Positions 1 through 5,887 of a stretch of DNA of 7,573 nucleotides are shown here, piece after piece (position 1 is the first letter of the stretch; the number at the start of each line of letters is the position of its first letter). The position numbers and the translations under genes are program-made. The notes under the pieces were generated by a model. That model saw nothing but the letters and a program-made list of their open reading frames with translations, was not told where the DNA came from and did not search any database. The DNA is from Chloroflexota bacterium (GTDB taxonomy: Bacteria > Chloroflexota > Dehalococcoidia > Lucifugimonadales > Lucifugimonadaceae): the NCBI GenBank assembly GCA_016210435.1, contig JACQUF010000483.1:1-7573 (forward strand). Reading direction: 5' to 3'.

Positions 1-117
1 CCTTCTGCTTAGAAGGTGGAGACCGTGTCTGGCAGACACGGCATGCTGAACGGCTTCGTCAAAGCTGAGATCAGCTTTGCGTCGGGACTGATTCGGCCGG
101 TCATGGCCTCGCGGCCA
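1..117. repeat. Cluster of four perfect hairpins
   Basis: Four inverted repeats follow one another within 117 bases: arms 1-6/11-16 (CCTTCT/AGAAGG, 4-nt loop), 23-30/34-41 (CCGTGTCT/AGACACGG, 3-nt loop), 60-68/71-79 (CAAAGCTGA/TCAGCTTTG, 2-nt loop) and 104-108/113-117 (TGGCC/GGCCA, 4-nt loop). None has a T-run, so they do not look like ordinary terminators. The minus strand can also be read as a peptide ending LTKPFSMPCLPDTVSTF, which faintly resembles the C-terminal end of a receiver domain; that reading is weak. Possible explanations are a mobile-element end, a recombination hot spot or a structured RNA; the sequence does not decide between them. Confidence 0.5.
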
Positions 118-166
118 CGGCCAACCCGTTGTCCGGCTTGAGAATAGGTGTCCGGGGGACAACTGG

Positions 167-383
167 TCAACGTGCAGTTCGAGGTTCGCACAGCGGCCGT
201 CCGATCGCGTCGTACGGGAACGTTGTTGCCTGCCCGTTCCAATCCGTCTGGGACGTCTTAACTCCCATTACATACTCCCAGCCGTACTGGGTCGTGAACG
301 TCCCACCCGCGACGGATGGATAAGTAGAGTCGAAGGCGAAGCCCGTGGTGTTCCCGCAGAGTGCGCGGTTCGGATCAGTGCTG
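167..383 (-). pseudogene. RHS/YD-repeat protein fragment
   Basis: The minus-strand frame ending at 167 encodes a short stretch that reads like an RHS (YD-repeat) protein. An aromatic/Thr-rich beta segment (TFTTQYGWEYVMGVKTSQTD) is followed by WNGQATTFPYDAIGRP, the YDAxGRP signature of these wall- or surface-associated toxin-cage proteins. There is no start codon of its own, no remaining repeat array and the frame closes soon after the signature. It is fused directly to the truncated WD40 part of the neighbouring TIR gene, so it is a gene scrap left by recombination. The exact junction, somewhere around 375-395, cannot be fixed because the residues just before it (CSTDPNRALCGNTTG) could belong to either family. 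Confidence 0.55.
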
Positions 384-1029
384 CACGCCACGCCAGACAC
401 TTTCAGTATGGCCTTTGAGGACGCGCAGGCAATGCCCTGCCTCCGCATCCCACAGCCGCACGGTCTTGTCATTGGCGCCGGTGAGGGCGCGCCTTCCATC
501 CGGGCTGAACGCGTAGGCATTGATGCCTGCGTCCTTGTAGTCGAGCTGGATGACCCTTTCAAGCAAGCTGCTCGCCCGCGGCTTTGGTTTCCTCCGCCAC
601 CTCTGGCTTCGCCGGTGGCCGGCACGCTTCGAGGAGCTTCGCATACTCCTGCTCGCGGTCCGCCAGGAGCCAGTTGATGTGAAGGAATTGCGCCAGGGAA
701 CCTTTGACGGACGCGTCATCGAGCCGCACGGGAATGAATCGGCGCTCCTTGTTCAGCGGATCGCGAAACCGGAACGTTCCCGCCTCCAACTGCGTCCAGT
801 TCGAGCCGAACGGATTCGCCGACATGCAGGGCACCAGGACGCGCGAGTGGTCCAGACCGTCTTCGATCTTCGCCGGGATGCTGTCTCCGGGCCTGAGCAC
901 CCACCCATCGAACCAGACCTTCAGTCCATCGGACCGCAACCGATCGGCGACCGCTCGCACGACAGCCTTGTCCTTGGAGCTATGGCTCAAGAACACGTCG
1001 AACTGGAACTGATCGTTCATCTCCAGCAT
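375..1029 (-). pseudogene. TIR-WD40 protein, frameshifted and truncated
   Basis: The first 156 codons (1029 down to 559) are an intact TIR domain. It begins FDVFLSHSSKDK at residue 10, contains the box-2-like region VWFDGWVLRPGDS at 38-50, and carries WTQLE with Glu82 at the position of the catalytic glutamate of TIR NADases. The frame then stops. The next frame, over roughly 375-560, continues with a WD40 blade: INAYAFSPDGRRALTGANDK, then TVRLWD and LKGHTESVW. A one-base insertion (or two-base loss) between about 556 and 600 therefore split a TIR-WD40 gene, and the remaining blades are missing, replaced by RHS sequence. Upstream, the ATG lies 15 nt inside a cassette boundary (crossover between 1046 and 1045), so this was the next integron cassette after the SLOG-TIR one. 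GGAG precedes ATG 1029 by 2 nt; ATG 1020 is an alternative start. The truncated TIR alone might still be expressed. Known TIR-WD40 proteins are predicted signalling or defence effectors. Confidence 0.75.
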
Positions 1030-1039
1030 GTCTCCAGGC

Positions 1040-1099
1040 GTCTAACGCTCGGCATCAGCCGCGCCGCTTTGCGGCGTCGGCTGCATGCCGTTGTTCGGC
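1040..1099 (-). other. Integron attC recombination site
   Basis: Read on the minus strand this is a 60-bp attC. It starts with R'' GCCGAAC (1099-1093) and ends with R' GTTAGAC (1046-1040), which fits GTTRRRY. Between them lies an almost perfect fold-back: CGGCAT pairs with ATGCCG, CAGCCG with CGGCTG, CGCCGC with GCGGCG, around an AAA loop. An unpaired G and an unpaired A sit in the left arm, as expected for the extrahelical bases that tell IntI which strand to use. Crossover is predicted between G1046 and T1045. It starts 14 nt after the stop codon of the SLOG-TIR gene, the usual place for the attC of a cassette. The R'' is the perfect complement of the start of the same cassette (GTTCGGC at 2161-2155). 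Confidence 0.92.
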
Positions 1100-2160
1100 G
1101 GTCGCGGTGCATTTACTGGTTCCTCTTTCCGATTTGGAGCAGGAAGCTCTGAATCCTAGGCTCCAACTCCAACACAGATTGCTGATAGCTGTGATACTCA
1201 ATGCCATCGAGATCGCTCGGTATCTCTACGTCCCCGCGCACAAGAAGTAACACACGACTGCGACCTAGCCGTCCCCAGAACCAACCGACTTCGACCCAGA
1301 CGTTCTGTCGAGCGCGGGCTCGCGTGACGTCCGCGCGGGACGCTGTTGACGCCAGATCGTCCGGCGTGGCAAGCGCAATTGCCGCGTCCGCTTCATTGGC
1401 CAAGGCCTCGAACTTCTCGGGAAGAGTCTGCCCCGCGGTGAACTGTTGACCCATTACGACAGGATCGGCCAGTTCCTGATGTTGGAGCCATTTCTCGAGT
1501 TCAATCCTGTCTTTGGCATGGCCATGAATGAGCAAGACCTTCGACGGTCGGTTGGCGCCGAGTACCGTCACGACATGCGTCGCCAGGTGGGGTGTCCAGG
1601 GATTGGAGAGCCTTTCGAAGTTCTCGGCTTCCCGGAGCGTACCGGAGTAGAGAAGCTCTGCCAGTAAACGAGAACTCGCACCCCCGAATGCGCCGACTGG
1701 AACCAGTCGCTTCCTAGTGAGGCGTAGCTCTAGCGCGGCTTGGTAAGTCCCGTCCGCGCCGCCGACGGTGACCAGTGCATCGACGTCGGACACAAATTGC
1801 TGACGTGTGTGTCGCCAGGTGGATGAAGGGCCGGTCAGATAAACGAAAGCCTTGGGATACGTGTTGTAAAGATCCGGGAACGGGGCTGGCCCTTTCTGCG
1901 GCCGCACGATCCTAACCGAGAGTGCGTCAGAGTAGCTCGAAAGGTAACCCTCGACCGCATACTTGTCGGCAGTGAAGTCAGAGTCGCTTCCGACAGTGAT
2001 CGCTGCGCCGCTCTGTGCTATGGCCAACCCGAGCTGATGGCAGGCGTCTTTGAAGCTCTTGAGATCTGAACGGAGACCCCAGGCCTCCCGATCCTTGTCC
2101 CGCCAACTGCCCGTTATTCCGATGCGCATGTTGAATCGCTAGTGTTAGGAGGCCGCCGAA
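1046..2160 (-). mobile_element. Integron gene cassette carrying SLOG-TIR gene
   Basis: The element runs from T2160 (first base after the G^TT crossover of GTTCGGC, 2161-2155) to G1046 of the attC, about 1.1 kb. One gene fills it, preceded by a 30-nt leader and followed by the attC, the standard compact cassette layout without a promoter of its own. Identity as a cassette rests on the attC fold and on the exact complementarity between the cassette start (TTCGGC) and the R'' box at its end (GCCGAAC), which become one attC in the excised circle. The flanking cassette on the left starts with TTAGAC, a different core. Expression would depend on an upstream integron promoter, which I cannot identify. 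Confidence 0.85.
1113..2129 (-). CDS. SLOG-TIR nucleotide-sensing effector protein
   Basis: This 338-residue protein has two domains. Residues 1-180 look like a SLOG (SMF/DprA-LOG) Rossmannoid fold: an N-terminal RIGITGSWR strand-loop and the nucleotide-binding GG-x-x-GT motif in DALVTVGGADGT (117-128). Residues 197-330 are a TIR-like domain of the CAP12/Pycsar-effector type (Pfam TIR_2 group): KVLLIHGHAKD at 197-207, QFTAGQTLPEKFE at 229-241 and ARQNVWVEVGWFWGRLGR at 273-290, with Glu280 in the place of the catalytic glutamate. Proteins of this architecture are predicted to bind a nucleotide signal through SLOG and then destroy NAD+ through TIR, causing abortive infection. That role is inferred from family, not shown here. 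It is the only gene in its integron cassette. The ATG at 2129 has no strong Shine-Dalgarno sequence in its 30-nt leader. No membrane segment or signal peptide is visible, so it is cytoplasmic. Confidence 0.85.
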   Translation of the reverse strand: MRIGITGSWRDKDREAWGLRSDLKSFKDACHQLGLAIAQSGAAITVGSDSDFTADKYAVEGYLSSYSDALSVRIVRPQKGPAPFPDLYNTYPKAFVYLTGPSSTWRHTRQQFVSDVDALVTVGGADGTYQAALELRLTRKRLVPVGAFGGASSRLLAELLYSGTLREAENFERLSNPWTPHLATHVVTVLGANRPSKVLLIHGHAKDRIELEKWLQHQELADPVVMGQQFTAGQTLPEKFEALANEADAAIALATPDDLASTASRADVTRARARQNVWVEVGWFWGRLGRSRVLLLVRGDVEIPSDLDGIEYHSYQQSVLELEPRIQSFLLQIGKRNQ

Positions 2161-2322
2161 CGTGTATTGGACAGGTCTGCATAAACCCCGCGAACGAGGC
2201 GGGGCGGTCTGCCTAATGCGGAGTCGGATGGTCCCAGACAGGTACGTAAGTTGCCACGGGACAACGATAAGAGGATCGCCGCCCGCGCGGCTGGCCTCGC
2301 CATTAGGCGGGTCTGCCTAACG
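2161..2322 (-). other. Possible attI / degenerate attC region with core-site repeats
   Basis: Three putative recombination cores lie between the integrase relic and the SLOG-TIR cassette. On the minus strand they are GTTAGGC (2321-2315), ATTAGGC (2217-2211) and GTTCGGC (2161-2155). The block TTAGGCAGACC follows the first two as a direct repeat, and GGTCTGC recurs a third time at 2174-2180. GCCTAATG (2211-2218) and CATTAGGC (2301-2308) form an 8-bp inverted repeat 98 bp end to end, a reasonable size for an attC, but the inner arms pair poorly. A second inverted repeat, TTAGGC/GCCTAA, sits at 2303-2320. The stretch could be attI plus an ORF-less mini-cassette, or a decayed attC pair. Only the crossover at 2161/2160 is well supported, by the adjoining cassette. 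Confidence 0.45.
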
Positions 2323-2407
2323 AGCGACGAGGGCCGCGAGGCGTCGACGTCACGCGCATAGGGAACCGACGGCAGGGGGGTCTCCGGGAGGCGAGAGCGG
2401 CGCACCG

Positions 2408-2500
2408 TCATCCTCTTAGCAAGCGGTCCGCCGCGCTCTGGACTCCGGCCGAGCCGCGGTTGAGGACGTGGGTGTAGATCATCGTCGTGGTGACGTAAGC
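2408..2500 (-). pseudogene. intI: Integron integrase C-terminal fragment
   Basis: The frame stopping at 2408 ends YVTTTMIYTHVLNRG followed by SAGVQSAADRLLRG. This is the characteristic end of integron integrases (tyrosine recombinases): TTMIYTHVLNRG contains the catalytic tyrosine, and GVxSxxDRL is the usual tail. Only about 30 codons are recognisable. Upstream of roughly 2500 the frame encodes nothing like an integrase, and no Arg-His-x-x-Arg motif occurs, so the gene is a relic. It points the same way as the cassettes, with its 3' end towards them, unlike the usual divergent intI. It may be the remnant of an inverted integron or have been moved there by rearrangement. A 10-bp direct repeat GCGCACCGTC flanks it (2400-2409 and 2513-2522). 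Confidence 0.75.
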
Positions 2501-3076
2501 ACGAGATCTGATGCGCACCGTCGGCGCGCTAGAAGGGGCTGGGAGCGACCTGCATGCGAGCACGATTGCCATCCCTCGATTGCCCAGTAGGATGAGCCGG
2601 GGTCGGACTGGTGTCAATGGGAGTGCGGCATTCGATCGTTCATGCCACTGCCCGCCCTCAGACTCGTCCAATCAGCCGCTCGCACGGCTGACGCAAAGGG
2701 CGAGAACGCGGTTCACGTCCTAGGGCCAGCCGCCCGGAAGGCCCCGAAGCGGACTCCGTCTCCAAGCGGCCTTTAGGCTCGGCGGCTCCTGCCTCCTCTC
2801 GCGCTGTGCGTTCACCGCGGAGCGCGGGGGACCTCCCAGGACCGGCAGACTTGGGCCTAGCCGTCAAGCTTGTTTTTGGAAGGCGGGGTGCCTGGCTGAT
2901 CGCCTCGGCCTCCGCTGCTCCAAAGGGACTCCCTTTGGGGCACCCGATTGCTTGATTTGCGCCGAATTCAGCGCGCCTGCCATGCTTTTTGGCGGGACCC
3001 TTCGATTGGCGGCTCGTGGTCAAAGCGACCCGGGTTCACGAGGCAGCGAACGACCACATGACGAACGCGGACGCTA
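2501..3076. other. Gene-poor stretch, no supported gene
   Basis: No reading frame here has a recognisable domain; the longest, on the minus strand from 3023, encodes a low-complexity Ala/Gly/Arg/Pro-rich peptide typical of chance ORFs in GC-rich DNA. The only structure I see is a near-perfect palindrome at 2920-2938 (CCAAAGGGA, C, TCCCTTTGG). It probably represents decayed integron or flanking sequence between the integrase relic and the NUDIX operon. Confidence 0.4.
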
Positions 3077-3155
3077 CACCGGCTGCTTCACTAGCCGGTG
3101 CAGGGCAGAAGTCTCGAACCAGGAGCGGCCCGCCGTTGACCAATGCCCGGTCAAC
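3077..3155 (-). terminator. Two hairpins downstream of NUDIX gene
   Basis: Going downstream from the NUDIX stop at 3201 there is a stem GTTGACC/GGTCAAC (3135-3141/3149-3155, 7-nt loop) and then a stem CACCGGCT/AGCCGGTG (3077-3084/3093-3100, 8-nt loop). Their place after the last gene of the operon suggests transcription end or mRNA 3'-end protection. Neither is followed by a T-run on the minus strand, so intrinsic termination is not shown. Confidence 0.35.
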
Positions 3156-3200
3156 ACCGTGGCCATCAAGGGCGAGGCCAACGGACGCAGGCCGCCCGAG

Positions 3201-4508
3201 TCACTTCTCGGCGGCGGTCTCCATCGACTCCATCGCCTTCGTGACCAAGCGTTCCGAGAACCCCGCGAGTACCGCGAGCGGATAGCCCACCGCTCCTTGA
3301 ACCGAAAGGAAGCTGGTTACGCCGGCCTCCAGTACAACCAGAACCACGACTGCGGATGCGGCGCCGACCAGTGGGCGTATGAGTTCAAACCATTTCTGGC
3401 TGAATAGCTCTGGGATGCGACCCGCGCCGCGCACGGCGGTGATGATCGCGCTGAGTACGGCTCCCGCGGAACCAAGCGCCATGACCGATACGAGCCGCTT
3501 CCAATCTCCGAGCACGGTACCGGGTTCCGATCCGGTTGCGCCGTAGTAGACGCTAAGAAACAGTGCCAGCAACGCCAAGAGCATGAATGCGGGCAACACG
3601 GCCAACCGTTGTCCGAGGAGCCGTAACTTGAAATACACGTTGGCGTAGTGTTCGTCCAGGATTTCTCTCGCCGCGTAGATACTGGAGGCGGTCGGCGGCG
3701 CATTCTGACCTGCCGAGCTCCGGGAGTCCGAACTTGGATTTAAGACAAGCTCGGCCGCCTCTAGCCGCCATGACCTGAGCTTCTTACCCGTCTCACTGCG
3801 AACCCTGACATGTTCGATGGCTAGCTCTTCCGCAGACATGCCAAAAACTTCCAATCGCTTCGCGGCGTTGAGATACCGCCACGCCTCGTCCAGACGGTAC
3901 TCGGCTAAGGCCTGGCTGGCATTTCGGAGGAGTACCCTCCCATGCCCCGCCCAATCCCAACCGGCCGTTACGGCGCTTCGGGCGTCGCGAACCTCGAACT
4001 CATCTTTGTAGGCCGCTAACGTGGCTGAAAGCCTTTCGTACTCCATCGCGCCCGATCCGAGAATCCGTCGTATCCAGGGAAGGCGGGGACTCGTAGCGCG
4101 CAACTCGAACAGCCGCATGAGCAGGCCCCGTTCGCCCTCATGTGTGAGGGTCGTCACGGCGCGTCTCGGCGTCATCCACTCCAACTTGTCCACTTCCTCT
4201 GACGGTCGGAAATCTCCCTCCTCGACCAGCCGCATTCGGAAGAAGACCACAATCTTGGGCACGCCGTGGACTATGTAGCTGACCGAACCAGCCAGCGACT
4301 CCAATTCAGCCTTGCAACCTGTCTCCTCGTGTACCTCGCGAACCGCGGTTTCCCCCCAAGTTTCGCTACCCTTTGGGTGACCTTTCGGCAAAGTCCAGTC
4401 CTTATGTCGCGCCCTGTGAATGACGGCGATCTCTGTCCCTGTCGGCCCAGATCGCTCCACGACGCCTCCGGATGCACGGTCAACGGGCGCGTTGTCGGTG
4501 CTAGTCAA
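3201..4508 (-). CDS. NUDIX hydrolase fused to membrane domain
   Basis: The 435-residue protein starts with a NUDIX domain (about 8-135). The NUDIX box is complete: Gly43, five residues, Glu49, seven residues, then REVHEETGC (57-65), which fits GX5EX7REUXEEXGU. WTLPKGH before the box resembles MutT/Ap4A/diphosphoinositol-type members that cleave nucleoside-diphosphate-X bonds; the actual substrate cannot be read from sequence. Residues 155-255 are helical (LDEAWRYLNAAKRLE, then a Trp/Arg-rich helix). Residues 300-420 hold three clear membrane segments (about 302-322, 338-358, 380-397) and a fourth possible one (405-417) ending LAGFSERLV. I have no firm family name for this C-terminal part. Simple MutT proteins are 130-170 residues, so this is a large fusion that would tether hydrolysis to the membrane. 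The start is TTG at 4508, inside the end of the response-regulator gene (8-base overlap, TTGACTAG), implying translational coupling. No other start lies before the NUDIX box. Confidence 0.85.
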   Translation of the reverse strand: MTSTDNAPVDRASGGVVERSGPTGTEIAVIHRARHKDWTLPKGHPKGSETWGETAVREVHEETGCKAELESLAGSVSYIVHGVPKIVVFFRMRLVEEGDFRPSEEVDKLEWMTPRRAVTTLTHEGERGLLMRLFELRATSPRLPWIRRILGSGAMEYERLSATLAAYKDEFEVRDARSAVTAGWDWAGHGRVLLRNASQALAEYRLDEAWRYLNAAKRLEVFGMSAEELAIEHVRVRSETGKKLRSWRLEAAELVLNPSSDSRSSAGQNAPPTASSIYAAREILDEHYANVYFKLRLLGQRLAVLPAFMLLALLALFLSVYYGATGSEPGTVLGDWKRLVSVMALGSAGAVLSAIITAVRGAGRIPELFSQKWFELIRPLVGAASAVVVLVVLEAGVTSFLSVQGAVGYPLAVLAGFSERLVTKAMESMETAAEK

Positions 4509-5120
4509 TGGCTATCACCCGCAATCTGTGCGCCCTGACTACCGCCTCGGTCCGGTTCCGCGCACCGAGCTTTGCGAACGCCGAGGTCACGCACAGCCGT
4601 ACCGAACTCGGTGACCGCGCCAGCCGCTCCGCGATGTCATCGTTCTCGAGGCACTCGCAAAGGAGCCAGATCGTCTCGATTTCCCGCTCCGTGAGCGGAG
4701 CGCCGGGCGTGGCGCCATGCGCGACTCCAGCAGACCCGTCGATGACGCTGAACCGGTCCCGGCTGCGACCGTGCGAATCGCCTGCGCAAGCTGGTCGGGG
4801 TGGGCGGTCTTGGAGATGTAGCCAGCGACTCCAGCCTTGGAGAGGTCCCGGATGCCGCTGTCGGCTAGGTATGCAGAGTAGACGAGGACGCACGACGGTG
4901 GAAGCAGCTCCATCCCGTTTTGTACCCCGCCCCTAAGGCGAAGATCGAGGACTATCACATCCGGGCGGGTGCTCATTGCCTGCTCGAGCGCCTCCTCGGC
5001 GGACGCAGCCTCGCCACAAATCTTTATGTCCGGTTGTCTCCGGACAAGGGCGACCGCGCCCGACAGCATCAACGGATGGTCGTCGATCACCAGGATACGG
5101 ATAGCCTGGTTTGCGCGCAT
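4501..5120 (-). pseudogene. NarL/FixJ response regulator, single-base frameshift
   Basis: The first frame, from ATG 5120, encodes a receiver domain with all key residues: Asp13/Asp14 in VIDDH, phospho-acceptor Asp59 in VIVLDLRL, Ser82 in LVYSAY and Lys104 in YISKTA. The reading frame fails after TVAAG, near 4758-4762. One extra G in the GCCGGGACC run restores TVAAGDRFSVIDGS and continues in the other frame to a LuxR-type HTH (LTEREIETIWLLCECLENDD, ending AFAKLGARNRTEAV) and the stop at 4501. The restored product would be about 206 residues, normal for the family. Either a real one-base deletion or a sequencing error explains this. The loop-helix after Asp59 is about 5-7 residues shorter than usual (GMELLPPSCVL). 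GTG 5132, which has AAGGA just upstream, is an alternative start. No histidine kinase partner is in the window. It is co-transcribed with the NUDIX gene. Confidence 0.8.
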
Positions 5121-5187
5121 CCCCCATGGCACCGATCCTTCAGCCCGCGCTCCCGCAAGCGCCTTGTGCGCCTTCTTCACACCTTGA

Positions 5188-5218
5188 ATCCGTGCGCGCC
5201 TACGAAGTGCGCACGGAT
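5188..5218. promoter_or_regulatory. 10-bp inverted repeat upstream of response regulator
   Basis: ATCCGTGCGC (5188-5197) and GCGCACGGAT (5209-5218) are perfect inverted arms around 11 bp. The arm centres are 21 bp apart, two helical turns, which suits a dimeric DNA-binding protein. It lies 56-98 bp upstream of the candidate regulator starts (GTG 5132, ATG 5120), so it could be an operator, perhaps autoregulatory, or a leader-RNA hairpin. No target family can be assigned. Confidence 0.45.
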
Positions 5219-5887
5219 CTGACCGTTTCCAGCGTGCGGACTTGGCCATCCAGTCAAGAATGCTGGCTCTTTGTCCATTGCAGACGAACGCCAAGGGTGG
5301 TACTTATCGCCGATCCGTCGGCCGGACGATCGTCGAAGCCCCTCAGGTGAAAGCACTGGATGGCCGCGCCGTGGGCAAACATCGCCGCGCGCTCCAATGA
5401 CACGCGGCGGGATCTTCAATGGCGGCAGGATGGTGGTCCCTCATTTCATGCGCGACTTCTGGCCGCGGTGGCGTGTCGAAGGCTCTAGGGATCACGCGGT
5501 AGTCTACGTCACCGACTGCGTGAGCTGCTACGTGGGCTGACAACTCCATCAGCGCAGTGCAGTTCCAGGGTGGGGGCGCCTGGCTGGAGCCGCCACGTCT
5601 TCGTCGGAAACCACGTTCAACGGCAGCCAGGGGAACTTGGAATGAGGAGTGCGGAGCACTGCGATGGATTGCGCCCCTGACCGGAGTGGAGAAGACAACA
5701 GACGTATGGACCGATCCGGTATTTCTCCAATCGAGCGACCGACGTCATCCAACCTGGCAGCGACGGCGCGCGATCGTGCGTACACCCTTCCAATGAACTC
5801 GGCCGCGGAATATGTCAGTCCACTCGCGTATGGACCCGCCTCCTCCCTCTAGCCGACGCTCATGCCTAGTCACTTCGAGGCAGACGC
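5219..5887. other. Divergent intergenic region, no supported gene
   Basis: About 670 bp separate the two oppositely oriented regulator genes. The short open frames on both strands give Arg/Ser/Pro-rich peptides without recognisable domains, overlap each other and lack clear ribosome binding sites. Promoters for both genes should be here but I cannot point to convincing -35/-10 pairs. Before the BTAD start, GAGG (5877-5880) is the only likely ribosome binding site. Confidence 0.4.

Noticed and set aside
9..242. Frame ending LTKPFSMPCLPDTVSTF as a receiver-domain remnant
   Set aside because: Only a KPF motif supports it, and the DNA is dominated by hairpins that could produce such a peptide by chance.
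550..1152. 200-codon plus-strand frame
   Set aside because: It lies opposite the TIR domain and attC, whose protein and structural signals are clear; its peptide is Arg/Leu-rich with no domain.
2145..2411. 88-codon minus-strand frame starting in an ATGA overlap with the integrase stop
   Set aside because: Peptide has no recognisable domain and runs across the recombination cores and cassette boundary, so it is most likely a chance frame.
2920..2938. Palindrome CCAAAGGGA-C-TCCCTTTGG as terminator or operator
   Set aside because: A 1-nt centre, no T-run and no adjacent gene leave no functional assignment; recorded only as structure.
2658..3023. 121-codon minus-strand frame
   Set aside because: Low-complexity Ala/Gly/Arg/Pro composition, no ribosome binding site or domain; typical chance frame in GC-rich DNA.
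3090..3130. GGTTCGAGA on the minus strand, resembling a tRNA T-loop
   Set aside because: No acceptor, D or anticodon stems can be formed around it.
5343..5785. Short minus-strand frames in the divergent intergenic region
   Set aside because: No domain, no ribosome binding site and overlapping frames on both strands.
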